Assembly: GCA_030622135.1 (NCBI GenBank)
Contig: JAUXGL010000022.1
Location: 1 to 35,126, forward strand
Length of the DNA stretch: 35,126 nt
DNA from: Deltaproteobacteria bacterium
GTDB taxonomy: Bacteria > Myxococcota > B64-G9
Direction: 5' to 3'
Each line of letters opens with the position of its first letter. Position 1 is the stretch's first letter. Position numbers and translations under genes: made by a program. Under the pieces are notes generated by a model, which saw only the letters and a list, made by a program, of their open reading frames with translations, was not told where the DNA came from and made no database searches. Positions 1 through 6,320 of the stretch are shown piece after piece.

Positions 1-1630
1 ACTGCGGGACCTTGTCGGCGCTCTTCCGGGTCTCGTCGTGAACCCGGCGCTCCTCATCCAGGTCGCCCTGGGTTTGCTCCAGGGTATCGTTGGAACTCTT
101 GAGCTCCGATTCGAGCTTACCGATCTCGTTCTTGTAACGCGTCCGCAGGCCGTATACTTCGTCGTTGTGCCGTTGATTCTCGTCCTCCATGGTACTCTTG
201 AGCTTGTTTGATTTATCTTCGATCGCCAAAACCCGATCGTTGGAATCCTCCTGGGCCTTCTGGCTCTCTTCCTTCTCCGCCTGGAGCTGGTGCTCCAGCT
301 TGGCGATATCGTTGGTATAACGCTCGTCCCACTCGGCCATCTTCTCCTGGTGCAGCTCGTCCAGCTCGTTCTTCTGCCGGAGCATCTCGTCGTGCTTGGC
401 CGACCAATCCTTGATCTCTCGATCGCGCTTGGCCACCATCTCCTGCAGACGCGAGATCTCCTCCTCGCGCTCGCCCATCTTCTCCTGCACGTCCAGGATC
501 TCCTGATCCTTACGGTTGATCTCCTCTTTCAGATCCAGGATCTCCCGATCCTTCACATTCATGGTCGCTTTCAGGGCCAGGGTCTCTTTGTCCCTCGATG
601 TCGTCTTGGTTCTCAGGCTGCCCAACTCGGAGCCCCGCTTCTCGGCGGACAGGTGCAATTCCTCCAGCTTGGATTCCAGCGTCTGTACCTTCTCGCGCAG
701 CAGCTTGCTCTCTTCCTCGGCGTTCTGCAGCTTGGTCGTCAGTACCGGATCCGGCTTGGCCGCGGCGACCGGCGGCGCCTTCGGGACAGGCTCCGGCTCC
801 CGCGGCGGGGGCTCTTCCTCGATGACCGGCTCCTCCGCGGTCAAATCGATCTCCTCCACCTGCTCCGGCTCGGCGGAGGATGAATCATCCGCCTCCGCCT
901 CTTTTAGGGAATCCAGCACGTCGTCGAAATCGGCCAACTCGTCGTCGGCCGAAATGTCGGACGACGCCGTCGGCTCTTCCTCGGACAAGACATCACCGGT
1001 GGAGCCTGCTTCCATCTGGATCTCGTCGAACACCTCGTCGAAATCCTCCAGATCGTCGTCGCCCGACTTGGCCAAGCCAAGCTCGCCCCCCTCCGGGCTG
1101 TTCATCTCCATGGTGGAACCATCCTCCAGATCGATGTTCTCGTCTTCCAGATCGGGCAGGTCCTCGATGGAGATGGACTCCTCGTCATCGATGGCGATGG
1201 TTTCATCGTCATCGATGCTAATGAGATCTTCCTCGTCCAGGGAGTCCAGGACCGGCAACTCCATCAGGGCGTTCACTTTTTGCAGCAGGTCGTCGTCGGG
1301 GAAGGGCTTGATGATGTAGTCCTCGGCCCGGGTCTTCAGCTTCTTGTGCTGCTCGAATGTCTCCTCGGTGGCCTCCGTCGACATGATGATCAGCGGAACC
1401 ATCTTTAGGCGCTTGTCTTTCTTGAGCTTGTTGCATATGGAGTATCCGCTCATCTTGGGCAACTCCACACACAACAGGATCATGTCGGGCGGATCTTCCT
1501 TGGCCGTCTGCAAGCCTTCTTTCCCGTCTCCTACGACGTGGATCTCCACATCATATTGTGAAAACAGGGAAACCAGAGAGTCGGAAAATTCCTCGTCGCT
1601 TTCGATCAACAGTATGCGCTTGCTCGCCAT
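1..1630 (-). CDS. AglZ/FrzS-like pseudo-receiver coiled-coil protein (partial)
   Basis: The reading frame starts at ATG 1630 and runs off the left edge of the window, giving 543 residues without a stop. Residues 1 to about 122 form a response-regulator receiver fold, including the C-terminal YIIKPF lysine motif. The phosphoacceptor position is Cys54 (ILLCVELPKMSGYS) instead of Asp, and the acidic pair is Glu10-Ser11. This therefore looks like a pseudo-receiver. Residues about 125-290 are a very acidic Asp/Glu linker, and from about 295 to the edge the protein is a continuous charged coiled coil. This order matches the AglZ and FrzS motility/polarity proteins of Myxococcus, which carry a receiver followed by a long coiled coil. 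A role in polar protein localisation or gliding is inferred from that family. A GAGGA ribosome site lies nine bases before the ATG. The C-terminus is outside the window. Confidence 0.8.
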   Translation of the reverse strand, partial: MASKRILLIESDEEFSDSLVSLFSQYDVEIHVVGDGKEGLQTAKEDPPDMILLCVELPKMSGYSICNKLKKDKRLKMVPLIIMSTEATEETFEQHKKLKTRAEDYIIKPFPDDDLLQKVNALMELPVLDSLDEEDLISIDDDETIAIDDEESISIEDLPDLEDENIDLEDGSTMEMNSPEGGELGLAKSGDDDLEDFDEVFDEIQMEAGSTGDVLSEEEPTASSDISADDELADFDDVLDSLKEAEADDSSSAEPEQVEEIDLTAEEPVIEEEPPPREPEPVPKAPPVAAAKPDPVLTTKLQNAEEESKLLREKVQTLESKLEELHLSAEKRGSELGSLRTKTTSRDKETLALKATMNVKDREILDLKEEINRKDQEILDVQEKMGEREEEISRLQEMVAKRDREIKDWSAKHDEMLRQKNELDELHQEKMAEWDERYTNDIAKLEHQLQAEKEESQKAQEDSNDRVLAIEDKSNKLKSTMEDENQRHNDEVYGLRTRYKNEIGKLESELKSSNDTLEQTQGDLDEERRVHDETRKSADKVPQ

Positions 1631-1685
1631 GTCCCAAATTCCTCGTCAATACACTAGGGATATAGTCCCGAAACCTCAGGAAGTT

Positions 1686-1715
1686 AGTGTATTCCATCGA
1701 CGAAGGAGCTGTCAA
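1686..1715 (-). promoter_or_regulatory. Sigma70-type promoter of the pseudo-receiver gene
   Basis: On the minus strand a perfect -35 box TTGACA (1715-1710) is followed after 18 bases by TACACT (1691-1686). It would start transcription about 50 bases before the ATG at 1630. This is the best promoter in the gap between the anti-sigma gene and the regulator, so the regulator is probably transcribed separately from the sigma operon. Confidence 0.55.
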
Positions 1716-1747
1716 TAAACTTGGCTGGAAAATCCTACCCGGAAGAA

Positions 1748-2500
1748 TCAGAAGGAATTGGCCATGTTGAGCACTTCCATGATCTCCTGCTCGGCCGAAT
1801 CCCCCACCAGAGAGTAGGCCAGGCCGCGGGAGCGCCACAGCACGACCGTATAGCCGCGCAACTGGGTCATGCAGAAGTCGGTTGTCTTGACCTTCAGGCA
1901 CTTATTGCCTTCCAGGGAACCCCCGGGGTCCGTAACCACGAACAGGCTGAAGCGGTGCTGACCCCGCCGGTAACGCACCAGGGCCGCCTGCCGCCGGGCC
2001 AGATGACTCAGCCGGGCTCCCTCCAGATTGACCTTCTTGGGGAAGCGGGGCAGGGCCACGTTGAAATCCAGCTTTTTGCGGAACCAGTTCTCCACCTGAT
2101 CGGAATCGGACGTGTTGATCTCCACCGGGGGCGCCGCACTGTGCTGTATGACCGCCGCGTCCATCAGGGGAGCGAATCCGGACGTCACCGTCCAGGTGAA
2201 GGTAATCACCAGGGTCAGCGCGGCCGTTGCCGGCACAAACCCCCAGGCCAGGCGCCTGAGCATGGGTCGGCGACGGGGAACTGTGCTCATGGCCTCGGTA
2301 AGCTGCTGCTTGAAATCCTCCGGGGCCGAAACCTTCGGGGCCCGGGCGCGTACGGCGTCCCGGAACCGGCGTTCGTATTCCACGCTCGCTCGGCAATCGG
2401 GACAGGCGACCAGATGTTCCTCAAGAACCCGGCGATCCTCCTCGTCCAACTCACAGTCGATGTAAACCTGAAGGAACTTCTTGACTTCCTGGCAATCCAC
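1748..2500 (-). CDS. Zinc anti-sigma factor, membrane-anchored
   Basis: This is a 250-residue protein immediately downstream of an ECF sigma factor. Its N-terminus has the zinc-finger anti-sigma signature His-x3-Cys-x2-Cys (EHLVACPDC) near residues 29-37. One transmembrane segment follows at about residues 88-110, and the remaining half would lie outside the cytoplasm. This layout is typical of anti-sigma factors that hold their cognate sigma at the inner membrane. The start is one of two adjacent GTG codons (2503 or 2500); the second lies seven bases after AGGAG and is preferred. The gap to the sigma stop codon is 13 bases, so the pair is probably translationally coupled. The periplasmic part has no motif I recognise, and the sensed signal is unknown. 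Confidence 0.82.
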   Translation of the reverse strand: MDCQEVKKFLQVYIDCELDEEDRRVLEEHLVACPDCRASVEYERRFRDAVRARAPKVSAPEDFKQQLTEAMSTVPRRRPMLRRLAWGFVPATAALTLVITFTWTVTSGFAPLMDAAVIQHSAAPPVEINTSDSDQVENWFRKKLDFNVALPRFPKKVNLEGARLSHLARRQAALVRYRRGQHRFSLFVVTDPGGSLEGNKCLKVKTTDFCMTQLRGYTVVLWRSRGLAYSLVGDSAEQEIMEVLNMANSF

Positions 2501-2513
2501 CACCGCGCTCCTG

Positions 2514-3194
2514 TTACGAGATCTGCTCGTTTTGTCCGTTTTTCTTCTTCCGGTAGCTCTCCAGATCCGTCGGCGCCACGACGGCATCCCTATCTCGCGA
2601 CTTGATGTACCCCTCCTCCACCGCGAAGGCATACAGGGCCGCCCGGAGCAGCTTGCGTCCCCGGTGCAGCCGGGACATCACCGTACCCACCGGGATGCCC
2701 AGAATCTCGGAGATCTGCGCATAGCTAAAGTCGTTCACGTCCGCCAAGAGCACCACCATCTTGAAGTCGTGGGGCAGCCCGTTAATGGCCAGGACCACGT
2801 CGTCGGAGAACAACCTCTCGAAGAAGTACTCCTCCGGATTGCCCGTCTTGGCCAGCTGCTCTGTCGGCACAATCCTTTCCACCACATCGTAGCGCTCGAT
2901 CCCCTCGTGGATCTCCCGGCCCCGCCGGGCCCGGCGGTACCGGTTGATAAACAGGTTGACCATCATCCTGAACAACCAGGCCTTCAGGTTCGTTCCGGGC
3001 TGGTACTTCTTATGGAACCGGAGAGCCCGCAGGTAGGTGTCCTGCACCAAGTCCTCGGCCTCGTCGACGTTGGTGGTCATCCGCAGCGCCGTCCCGTACA
3101 GAGCATCCAGATGCTCAAGAGCTTCTTTTTCAAAAACCGCCCGAGCTGTCTTTTCCGTCCCGAAAATCAAAAGAATTCTAACCTTTCTAGGCAC
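2514..3194 (-). CDS. ECF-type RNA polymerase sigma factor
   Basis: The 226-residue product carries sigma region 2 with the characteristic acidic DEAEDLVQDTYLRALR stretch and the NLKAWLFRMMVNLFINRYRR segment. Region 4 has the helix-turn-helix sequence FSYAQISEILGIPVGTVMSRLHRGRKLLR. This makes it an extracytoplasmic function sigma factor of the RpoE/SigW class. The listed start is GTG 3194, which has no good ribosome site. A TTG at 3170, about eleven bases after AAAGG, is an alternative that removes eight residues and leaves region 2 intact. The anti-sigma factor follows directly, so sequestration by that protein is the likely control. A typical -35 AAC element of an autoregulated ECF promoter was not evident upstream. 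Confidence 0.9.
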   Translation of the reverse strand: MPRKVRILLIFGTEKTARAVFEKEALEHLDALYGTALRMTTNVDEAEDLVQDTYLRALRFHKKYQPGTNLKAWLFRMMVNLFINRYRRARRGREIHEGIERYDVVERIVPTEQLAKTGNPEEYFFERLFSDDVVLAINGLPHDFKMVVLLADVNDFSYAQISEILGIPVGTVMSRLHRGRKLLRAALYAFAVEEGYIKSRDRDAVVAPTDLESYRKKKNGQNEQIS

Positions 3195-3285
3195 TTGCCG
3201 TGTGCCGCGCTTTCCGCGTCTCTCAGCGACCCCAGATAGGGGTTTGCGGTACTACCGTAGAACAACCAAGGCGGGCTGCGTATTC

Positions 3286-3301
3286 CCGTGCTCCGGCACG
3301 G
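3286..3301 (-). terminator. Hairpin directly after alanine dehydrogenase stop
   Basis: The minus-strand stop TGA of the alanine dehydrogenase gene is followed immediately by CCGTGC-CGGA-GCACGG, a six-base-pair GC-rich stem with a four-base loop. There is no U-tract after it, so it is either a weak terminator or a 3'-end stabilising hairpin. Confidence 0.35.
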
Positions 3302-4417
3302 TCAATCGATGAGCTCGTCGAGGGGCCGACACGGGAGAGACAGGGAAGACGCCACCGCCGCGCAGGTGATGTGACCCCTAAATACGTTCACGCCCAATGC
3401 CAGGGCCGGATCGGCTTTGGCGGCCTTTTCGGCCCCCAGATCGGCCAGCAGAGTGGCGTACCCAATGGTGGTGTTGGTCAAGGCGAAGGTGGAGGTCTGG
3501 GCCACCGCACCGGGCATGTTGGTAACGCCGTAGTGCACCACGCCGTGCTTTTTAAAGGTGGGATTGTCGTGGGTGGTGGGAGCGGAAGTCTCGATGCACC
3601 CGCCCTGATCCACGGCCACGTCCACGATGACCGATCCGTCTTCCATCTCCTTTACCATCGATTCCGGCACCAGGTTGGGGGCCTTGGCCCCGGGAATCAA
3701 CACCGCCCCCACCACCAGGTCGGCCTCCATCACCGACTGCCGGATGGTCTCCGCGTCGGAAAATAGCGTGGTCACCCTTCCCAGGAAGATGTCGTCGATG
3801 TAGTTGAGGGTGTCCAGGTTGACATCCAGGATGTCGACCTCCGCCCCCGTCCCCACCGCCATCTTGCAGGCGTTCATCCCCACCACCCCGGCGCCGATGA
3901 TGGTGACCCGCCCCTGGCGAACCCCGGGCACGCCGCCGAGAAGAATCCCCTTCCCGCCGTTCGATCTCTCCAGCACGGCCGCGCCCACCTGAATGGACAT
4001 GCGTCCGGCCACCTCGCTCATGGGCTTGAGCAGCGGCAACGATCCGTCCGGCTTCTGGATGGTTTCGTAGCCGATGGCGATGCACTTCCGCTCCATGAGT
4101 TTTTCGGTCAGGGTCCGGTCCGCGGCCAGGTGCAAGTAGGTGTAGACGATCTGGTTCTCGCGGATCCTTTCGTACTCGGGTTCAACCGGCTCCTTGACCT
4201 TGACGATCATGTCCGCATCGGCCCAGATGGCGTCGACCTGGTCCACGATGGTGGCGCCGACCGCCCGGTACCTGGCATCCGACAGGCCGCTGCCGATGCC
4301 CACCCCCTTTTCCACCAGCACCTTGTGCCCGGCCTCCACCAGCTTCTTTACACCCCCCGGGACCATTCCCGCGCGGTACTCCTCCGTTTTGATCTCTTTG
4401 GGAACGCCAACGATCAC
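3302..4417 (-). CDS. ald: Alanine dehydrogenase
   Basis: The 371-residue product has the usual length of NAD-dependent L-alanine dehydrogenase, which interconverts alanine with pyruvate and ammonia in the cytoplasm. The residues known to matter in the family are present at the canonical positions: Arg15 (EYRAGMVP), Lys75, His96 and Asp270 (VDVAVDQGG). The nucleotide-binding Rossmann motif GAGVVG lies at about 175-180. The start is GTG 4417 with an AAAGGAG ribosome site about seven bases upstream; no ATG fits better. The gene lies 14 bases behind a PhnP-like metallo-hydrolase on the same strand, so the two are probably cotranscribed. Nothing in the sequence is abnormal, and the assignment is firm. 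Confidence 0.96.
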   Translation of the reverse strand: MIVGVPKEIKTEEYRAGMVPGGVKKLVEAGHKVLVEKGVGIGSGLSDARYRAVGATIVDQVDAIWADADMIVKVKEPVEPEYERIRENQIVYTYLHLAADRTLTEKLMERKCIAIGYETIQKPDGSLPLLKPMSEVAGRMSIQVGAAVLERSNGGKGILLGGVPGVRQGRVTIIGAGVVGMNACKMAVGTGAEVDILDVNLDTLNYIDDIFLGRVTTLFSDAETIRQSVMEADLVVGAVLIPGAKAPNLVPESMVKEMEDGSVIVDVAVDQGGCIETSAPTTHDNPTFKKHGVVHYGVTNMPGAVAQTSTFALTNTTIGYATLLADLGAEKAAKADPALALGVNVFRGHITCAAVASSLSLPCRPLDELID

Positions 4418-4431
4418 GATCTGCTCCTTTC

Positions 4432-5199
4432 TCAGGGATCCGACAGATTGAAAGTCATGCCATCGTATGCCAGCTCCATCCCTTTTCCAAGCCCCTTGTT
4501 GGTCTCCTCGTGCTCCATCTTATGGGACACGTGGGTAAACACCGTCCGCTCCGGCTTGAGCCGCTCCGCCACCTCCACGGCCTCGGAAAGGCTGAAGTGA
4601 GTCGCGTGGGGACGCGGACGCAGGGCGTCTAAAACCAGCAGCTCCAGTCCCTCCAGCAGCTCCCAGGAAGCGGCGGGGATCCGGTTGGTATCGGTGAGGT
4701 AGGCGAAGTCTCCGATGCGATAGCCCAGGACGGGCATCTTCCCGTGTAAGAGCGGCACCGGGACCACTTCCACCTCACAAATGACGAAGGGTCCACCCAC
4801 CTCGTGGATGGTCAGAAACGGCCGGAAGGACTCGTGGTACTCCTCATCAAAGATGTACTGCAGGTAGTTTTTCAGCCGGCCCACCGTGTCCGCGTTACCG
4901 TAGCAGGGAATCTCGTGAAGGTGGCGGATGTTGAAGACCCGCAGCTCGTCGACGCCGTGGACGTGGTCGGCGTGCGCGTGGGTGTAGAGCACCGCGTCCA
5001 CGCGGGGAAGCTCGAAGCGCATGGCCTGCTCGCGGAGATCCGTGGAGGTGTCCAGCAGAAAAACCCGGTCCCGCACCTCGACCGCCGCCGAGGCACGCAT
5101 GCGCCGGTTCTTGGGATTGCCGGAGGTACACACCGGGCAGGTGCAGCCGATCATGGGCACGCCGCCGGAGGTTCCCGATCCAAGTATGGTCACCCTCAT
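4432..5199 (-). CDS. PhnP-like metallo-beta-lactamase-fold phosphodiesterase
   Basis: This 255-residue protein has the metallo-beta-lactamase signature THAHADH (His74, His76, Asp78, His79) and the N-terminal GSGTSGGVP motif. The cysteine set GCTCPVC at residues 18-24 resembles the extra zinc site of PhnP, a cyclic phosphate phosphodiesterase. Later histidines sit at LLHGK and FTHVSHKME. Without other phn genes here, a role in phosphonate use is not supported; a general cyclic phosphodiesterase role is more likely. The ATG at 5199 begins the conserved domain at once and has no Shine-Dalgarno sequence. A possible -10 box TATGGT lies only nine bases before it, which suggests a leaderless mRNA. 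The next gene, ald, follows after 14 bases. Confidence 0.85.
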   Translation of the reverse strand: MRVTILGSGTSGGVPMIGCTCPVCTSGNPKNRRMRASAAVEVRDRVFLLDTSTDLREQAMRFELPRVDAVLYTHAHADHVHGVDELRVFNIRHLHEIPCYGNADTVGRLKNYLQYIFDEEYHESFRPFLTIHEVGGPFVICEVEVVPVPLLHGKMPVLGYRIGDFAYLTDTNRIPAASWELLEGLELLVLDALRPRPHATHFSLSEAVEVAERLKPERTVFTHVSHKMEHEETNKGLGKGMELAYDGMTFNLSDP

Positions 5200-5207
5200 C
5201 GGCAGCA

Positions 5208-5237
5208 ACCATAGCACGCCCGGCCGCAGCCAGACAA
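5208..5237 (-). promoter_or_regulatory. Possible leaderless promoter of the phnP-like/ald operon
   Basis: On the minus strand TTGTCT (5237-5232) and TATGGT (5213-5208) are 18 bases apart. The start codon at 5199 begins nine bases after the -10 box, which is where transcription would start. The boxes are imperfect, so the call is tentative. Confidence 0.35.
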
Positions 5238-5471
5238 CGATTCCCGATATCTTCCCGCCCCGGGCTCAAACCTCACGCTCGTGGCCCCTCATCGCAGCCA
5301 CCCCGAAGTGCCAGCCGAACCGCCAGGTGTCCGATTTCAAATCGTGTGTCCGGTTTTCGGACACCCACTACACCACTCCGCTCCATGGTCGAACTTGTAA
5401 AAGCCTGATTTTGCAGACTTCTGGAAATGGACAGAAATGGTGGCACGTGCATTGCAGTCGCTTCTTGGCTA

Positions 5472-5498
5472 TTTAAGGCCGCAAATTGCGACCTTAAA
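5472..5498. promoter_or_regulatory. Palindrome upstream of the ORF6N gene, candidate operator
   Basis: The left arm TTTAAGGCCGCAA (5472-5484) and the right arm TTGCGACCTTAAA (5486-5498) form a 13-base inverted repeat around one central base, with a single mismatch. It ends 54 bases before the ORF6N start codon. A palindrome of the same length with the same outer arms lies inside the gene. Confidence 0.55.
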
Positions 5499-5552
5499 GA
5501 CTGAGCAGGCCACAGCACCGGAGAAAGCCTGCTTTTCTGAAAGGACATGCAA

Positions 5553-6077
5553 ATGCATCTGGCGCGGGTTGAGGGTCTGATATACGAGGTACGCGGGCGC
5601 CGCGTGATGTTGGATAGTGATCTGGCAGTTCTCTACGGTGTCGAAACCAGAGAGCTAAACCAGGCAATTCGCCGAAATCTGCAGCGATTTCCGGAAGATT
5701 TCATGTTCCAACTAACCGATGAGGAGTTCGAATCTTTAAGATCACAAAATGTGATCTTAAAGACCGGTCGTGGACAGCACCGAAAGTACCTGCCGAAGGT
5801 TTTCACCGAACAGGGTGTGGCCATGCTTTCAAGCGTACTCAAGAGCCCGCGTGCGGTCCGGGTCAATATCGAGATCATGCGAGCTTTTGTGCGGCTACGT
5901 AGGGCCCTGGCCCACAATAGAGAGCTTGCAGAAAAACTGTCCGAGCTAGAACACAAAGTGGCGATCCATGACGAAAGCATCCGTGCAATCTTCGACGCAA
6001 TCCGGCATCTCATTGAGGAGCCGGTCCCCGAGAAGCGGCGAATTGGGTTTGGAGTAGAGGATGTAACAAACGACTGA
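5553..6077 (+). CDS. ORF6N domain DNA-binding protein
   Basis: The 174-residue protein has an N-terminal ORF6N domain (residues about 5-90): GRRVMLDSDLAVLYGV, ELNQAIRRN, RFPEDFMFQLT, and then the HRKYLPKVFTEQGVAML segment. The C-terminal part (about 105-150) is a predicted coiled coil. ORF6N domains belong to the KilA-N group found in phages and in mobile bacterial loci, and they are thought to bind DNA. The start at ATG 5553 is preferred because AAAGGA lies seven bases upstream; an in-frame ATG at 5547 sits only one base after it. A perfect 13-bp inverted repeat is embedded at 5734-5762, within the codons for SLRSQNVILK. The gene stands alone and is followed by a strong terminator. It is probably an acquired, self-regulated gene; its target is unknown. 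Confidence 0.85.
   Translation: MHLARVEGLIYEVRGRRVMLDSDLAVLYGVETRELNQAIRRNLQRFPEDFMFQLTDEEFESLRSQNVILKTGRGQHRKYLPKVFTEQGVAMLSSVLKSPRAVRVNIEIMRAFVRLRRALAHNRELAEKLSELEHKVAIHDESIRAIFDAIRHLIEEPVPEKRRIGFGVEDVTND
5734..5762. repeat. Perfect inverted repeat inside the ORF6N gene
   Basis: CTTTAAGATCACA (5734-5746) and TGTGATCTTAAAG (5750-5762) are perfectly complementary around the central AAA. The repeat lies within coding sequence and matches the palindrome at 5472-5498 in length and outer arms, with base-pair changes that keep pairing. Confidence 0.85.
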
Positions 6078-6093
6078 AGGCATCGGATAAAAC

Positions 6094-6118
6094 GGGCTTT
6101 TCCGGAATGGAAAAGCCC
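6094..6118 (+). terminator. Rho-independent terminator after the ORF6N gene
   Basis: GGGCTTTTCC (6094-6103), loop GGAAT and GGAAAAGCCC (6109-6118) form a perfect ten-base-pair stem, followed by ATTGTTT. It lies 17 bases after the ORF6N stop codon. Confidence 0.8.
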
Positions 6119-6125
6119 ATTGTTT

Positions 6126-6174
6126 CTAGTCCTAAAACAAGCGTAGTTTTATAACAAAAATGACCCCATGACAA
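6126..6174 (+). repeat. 49-bp dispersed repeat, copy 1
   Basis: The 49 bases beginning CTAGTCCTAAAACAAGCG and ending with ACCCCATGACAA recur in inverted orientation at 34963-35011 with one mismatch. Copy 1 directly follows the ORF6N terminator. It has no coding potential and may be a mobile element end or a small non-autonomous repeat. Confidence 0.8.
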
Positions 6175-6252
6175 AGTAACGCTCGTGGGCAGAATCCCGA
6201 CGCCCGGAAGATCTCCGGCCAGTTGATTTTCAGAATGTCGTTTAATCAATCT

Positions 6253-6284
6253 GGATCTGGGGGACGGATCTGGGCGGATCTGGG
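6253..6284. repeat. Short GGATCTGGG direct repeats
   Basis: The nonamer GGATCTGGG occurs three times, at 6253, 6266 and 6276, in a G-rich tract between the ORF6N gene and the convergent lipoprotein gene. No function is apparent. Confidence 0.6.
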
Positions 6285-6320
6285 GGGCGGAGGTACATCA
6301 ACTCCTTGAAAAACAAGTAC

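Larger units (their letters stand above)
5200..5552. other. Intergenic region with palindromes, no gene
   Basis: No convincing gene is visible here. The region holds the operon promoter at 5208-5237 and a GTGTCCG-GTTTT-CGGACAC palindrome around 5349-5367, close to an extra GTGTCCG half site. A 27-base imperfect palindrome at 5472-5498 is described separately. Around 5470-5510 one frame reads LRPQIATLKTEQA, which resembles the LRSQ-x-x-LKT segment of ORF6N proteins, so part of the region may derive from an older ORF6N gene copy. Confidence 0.5.
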
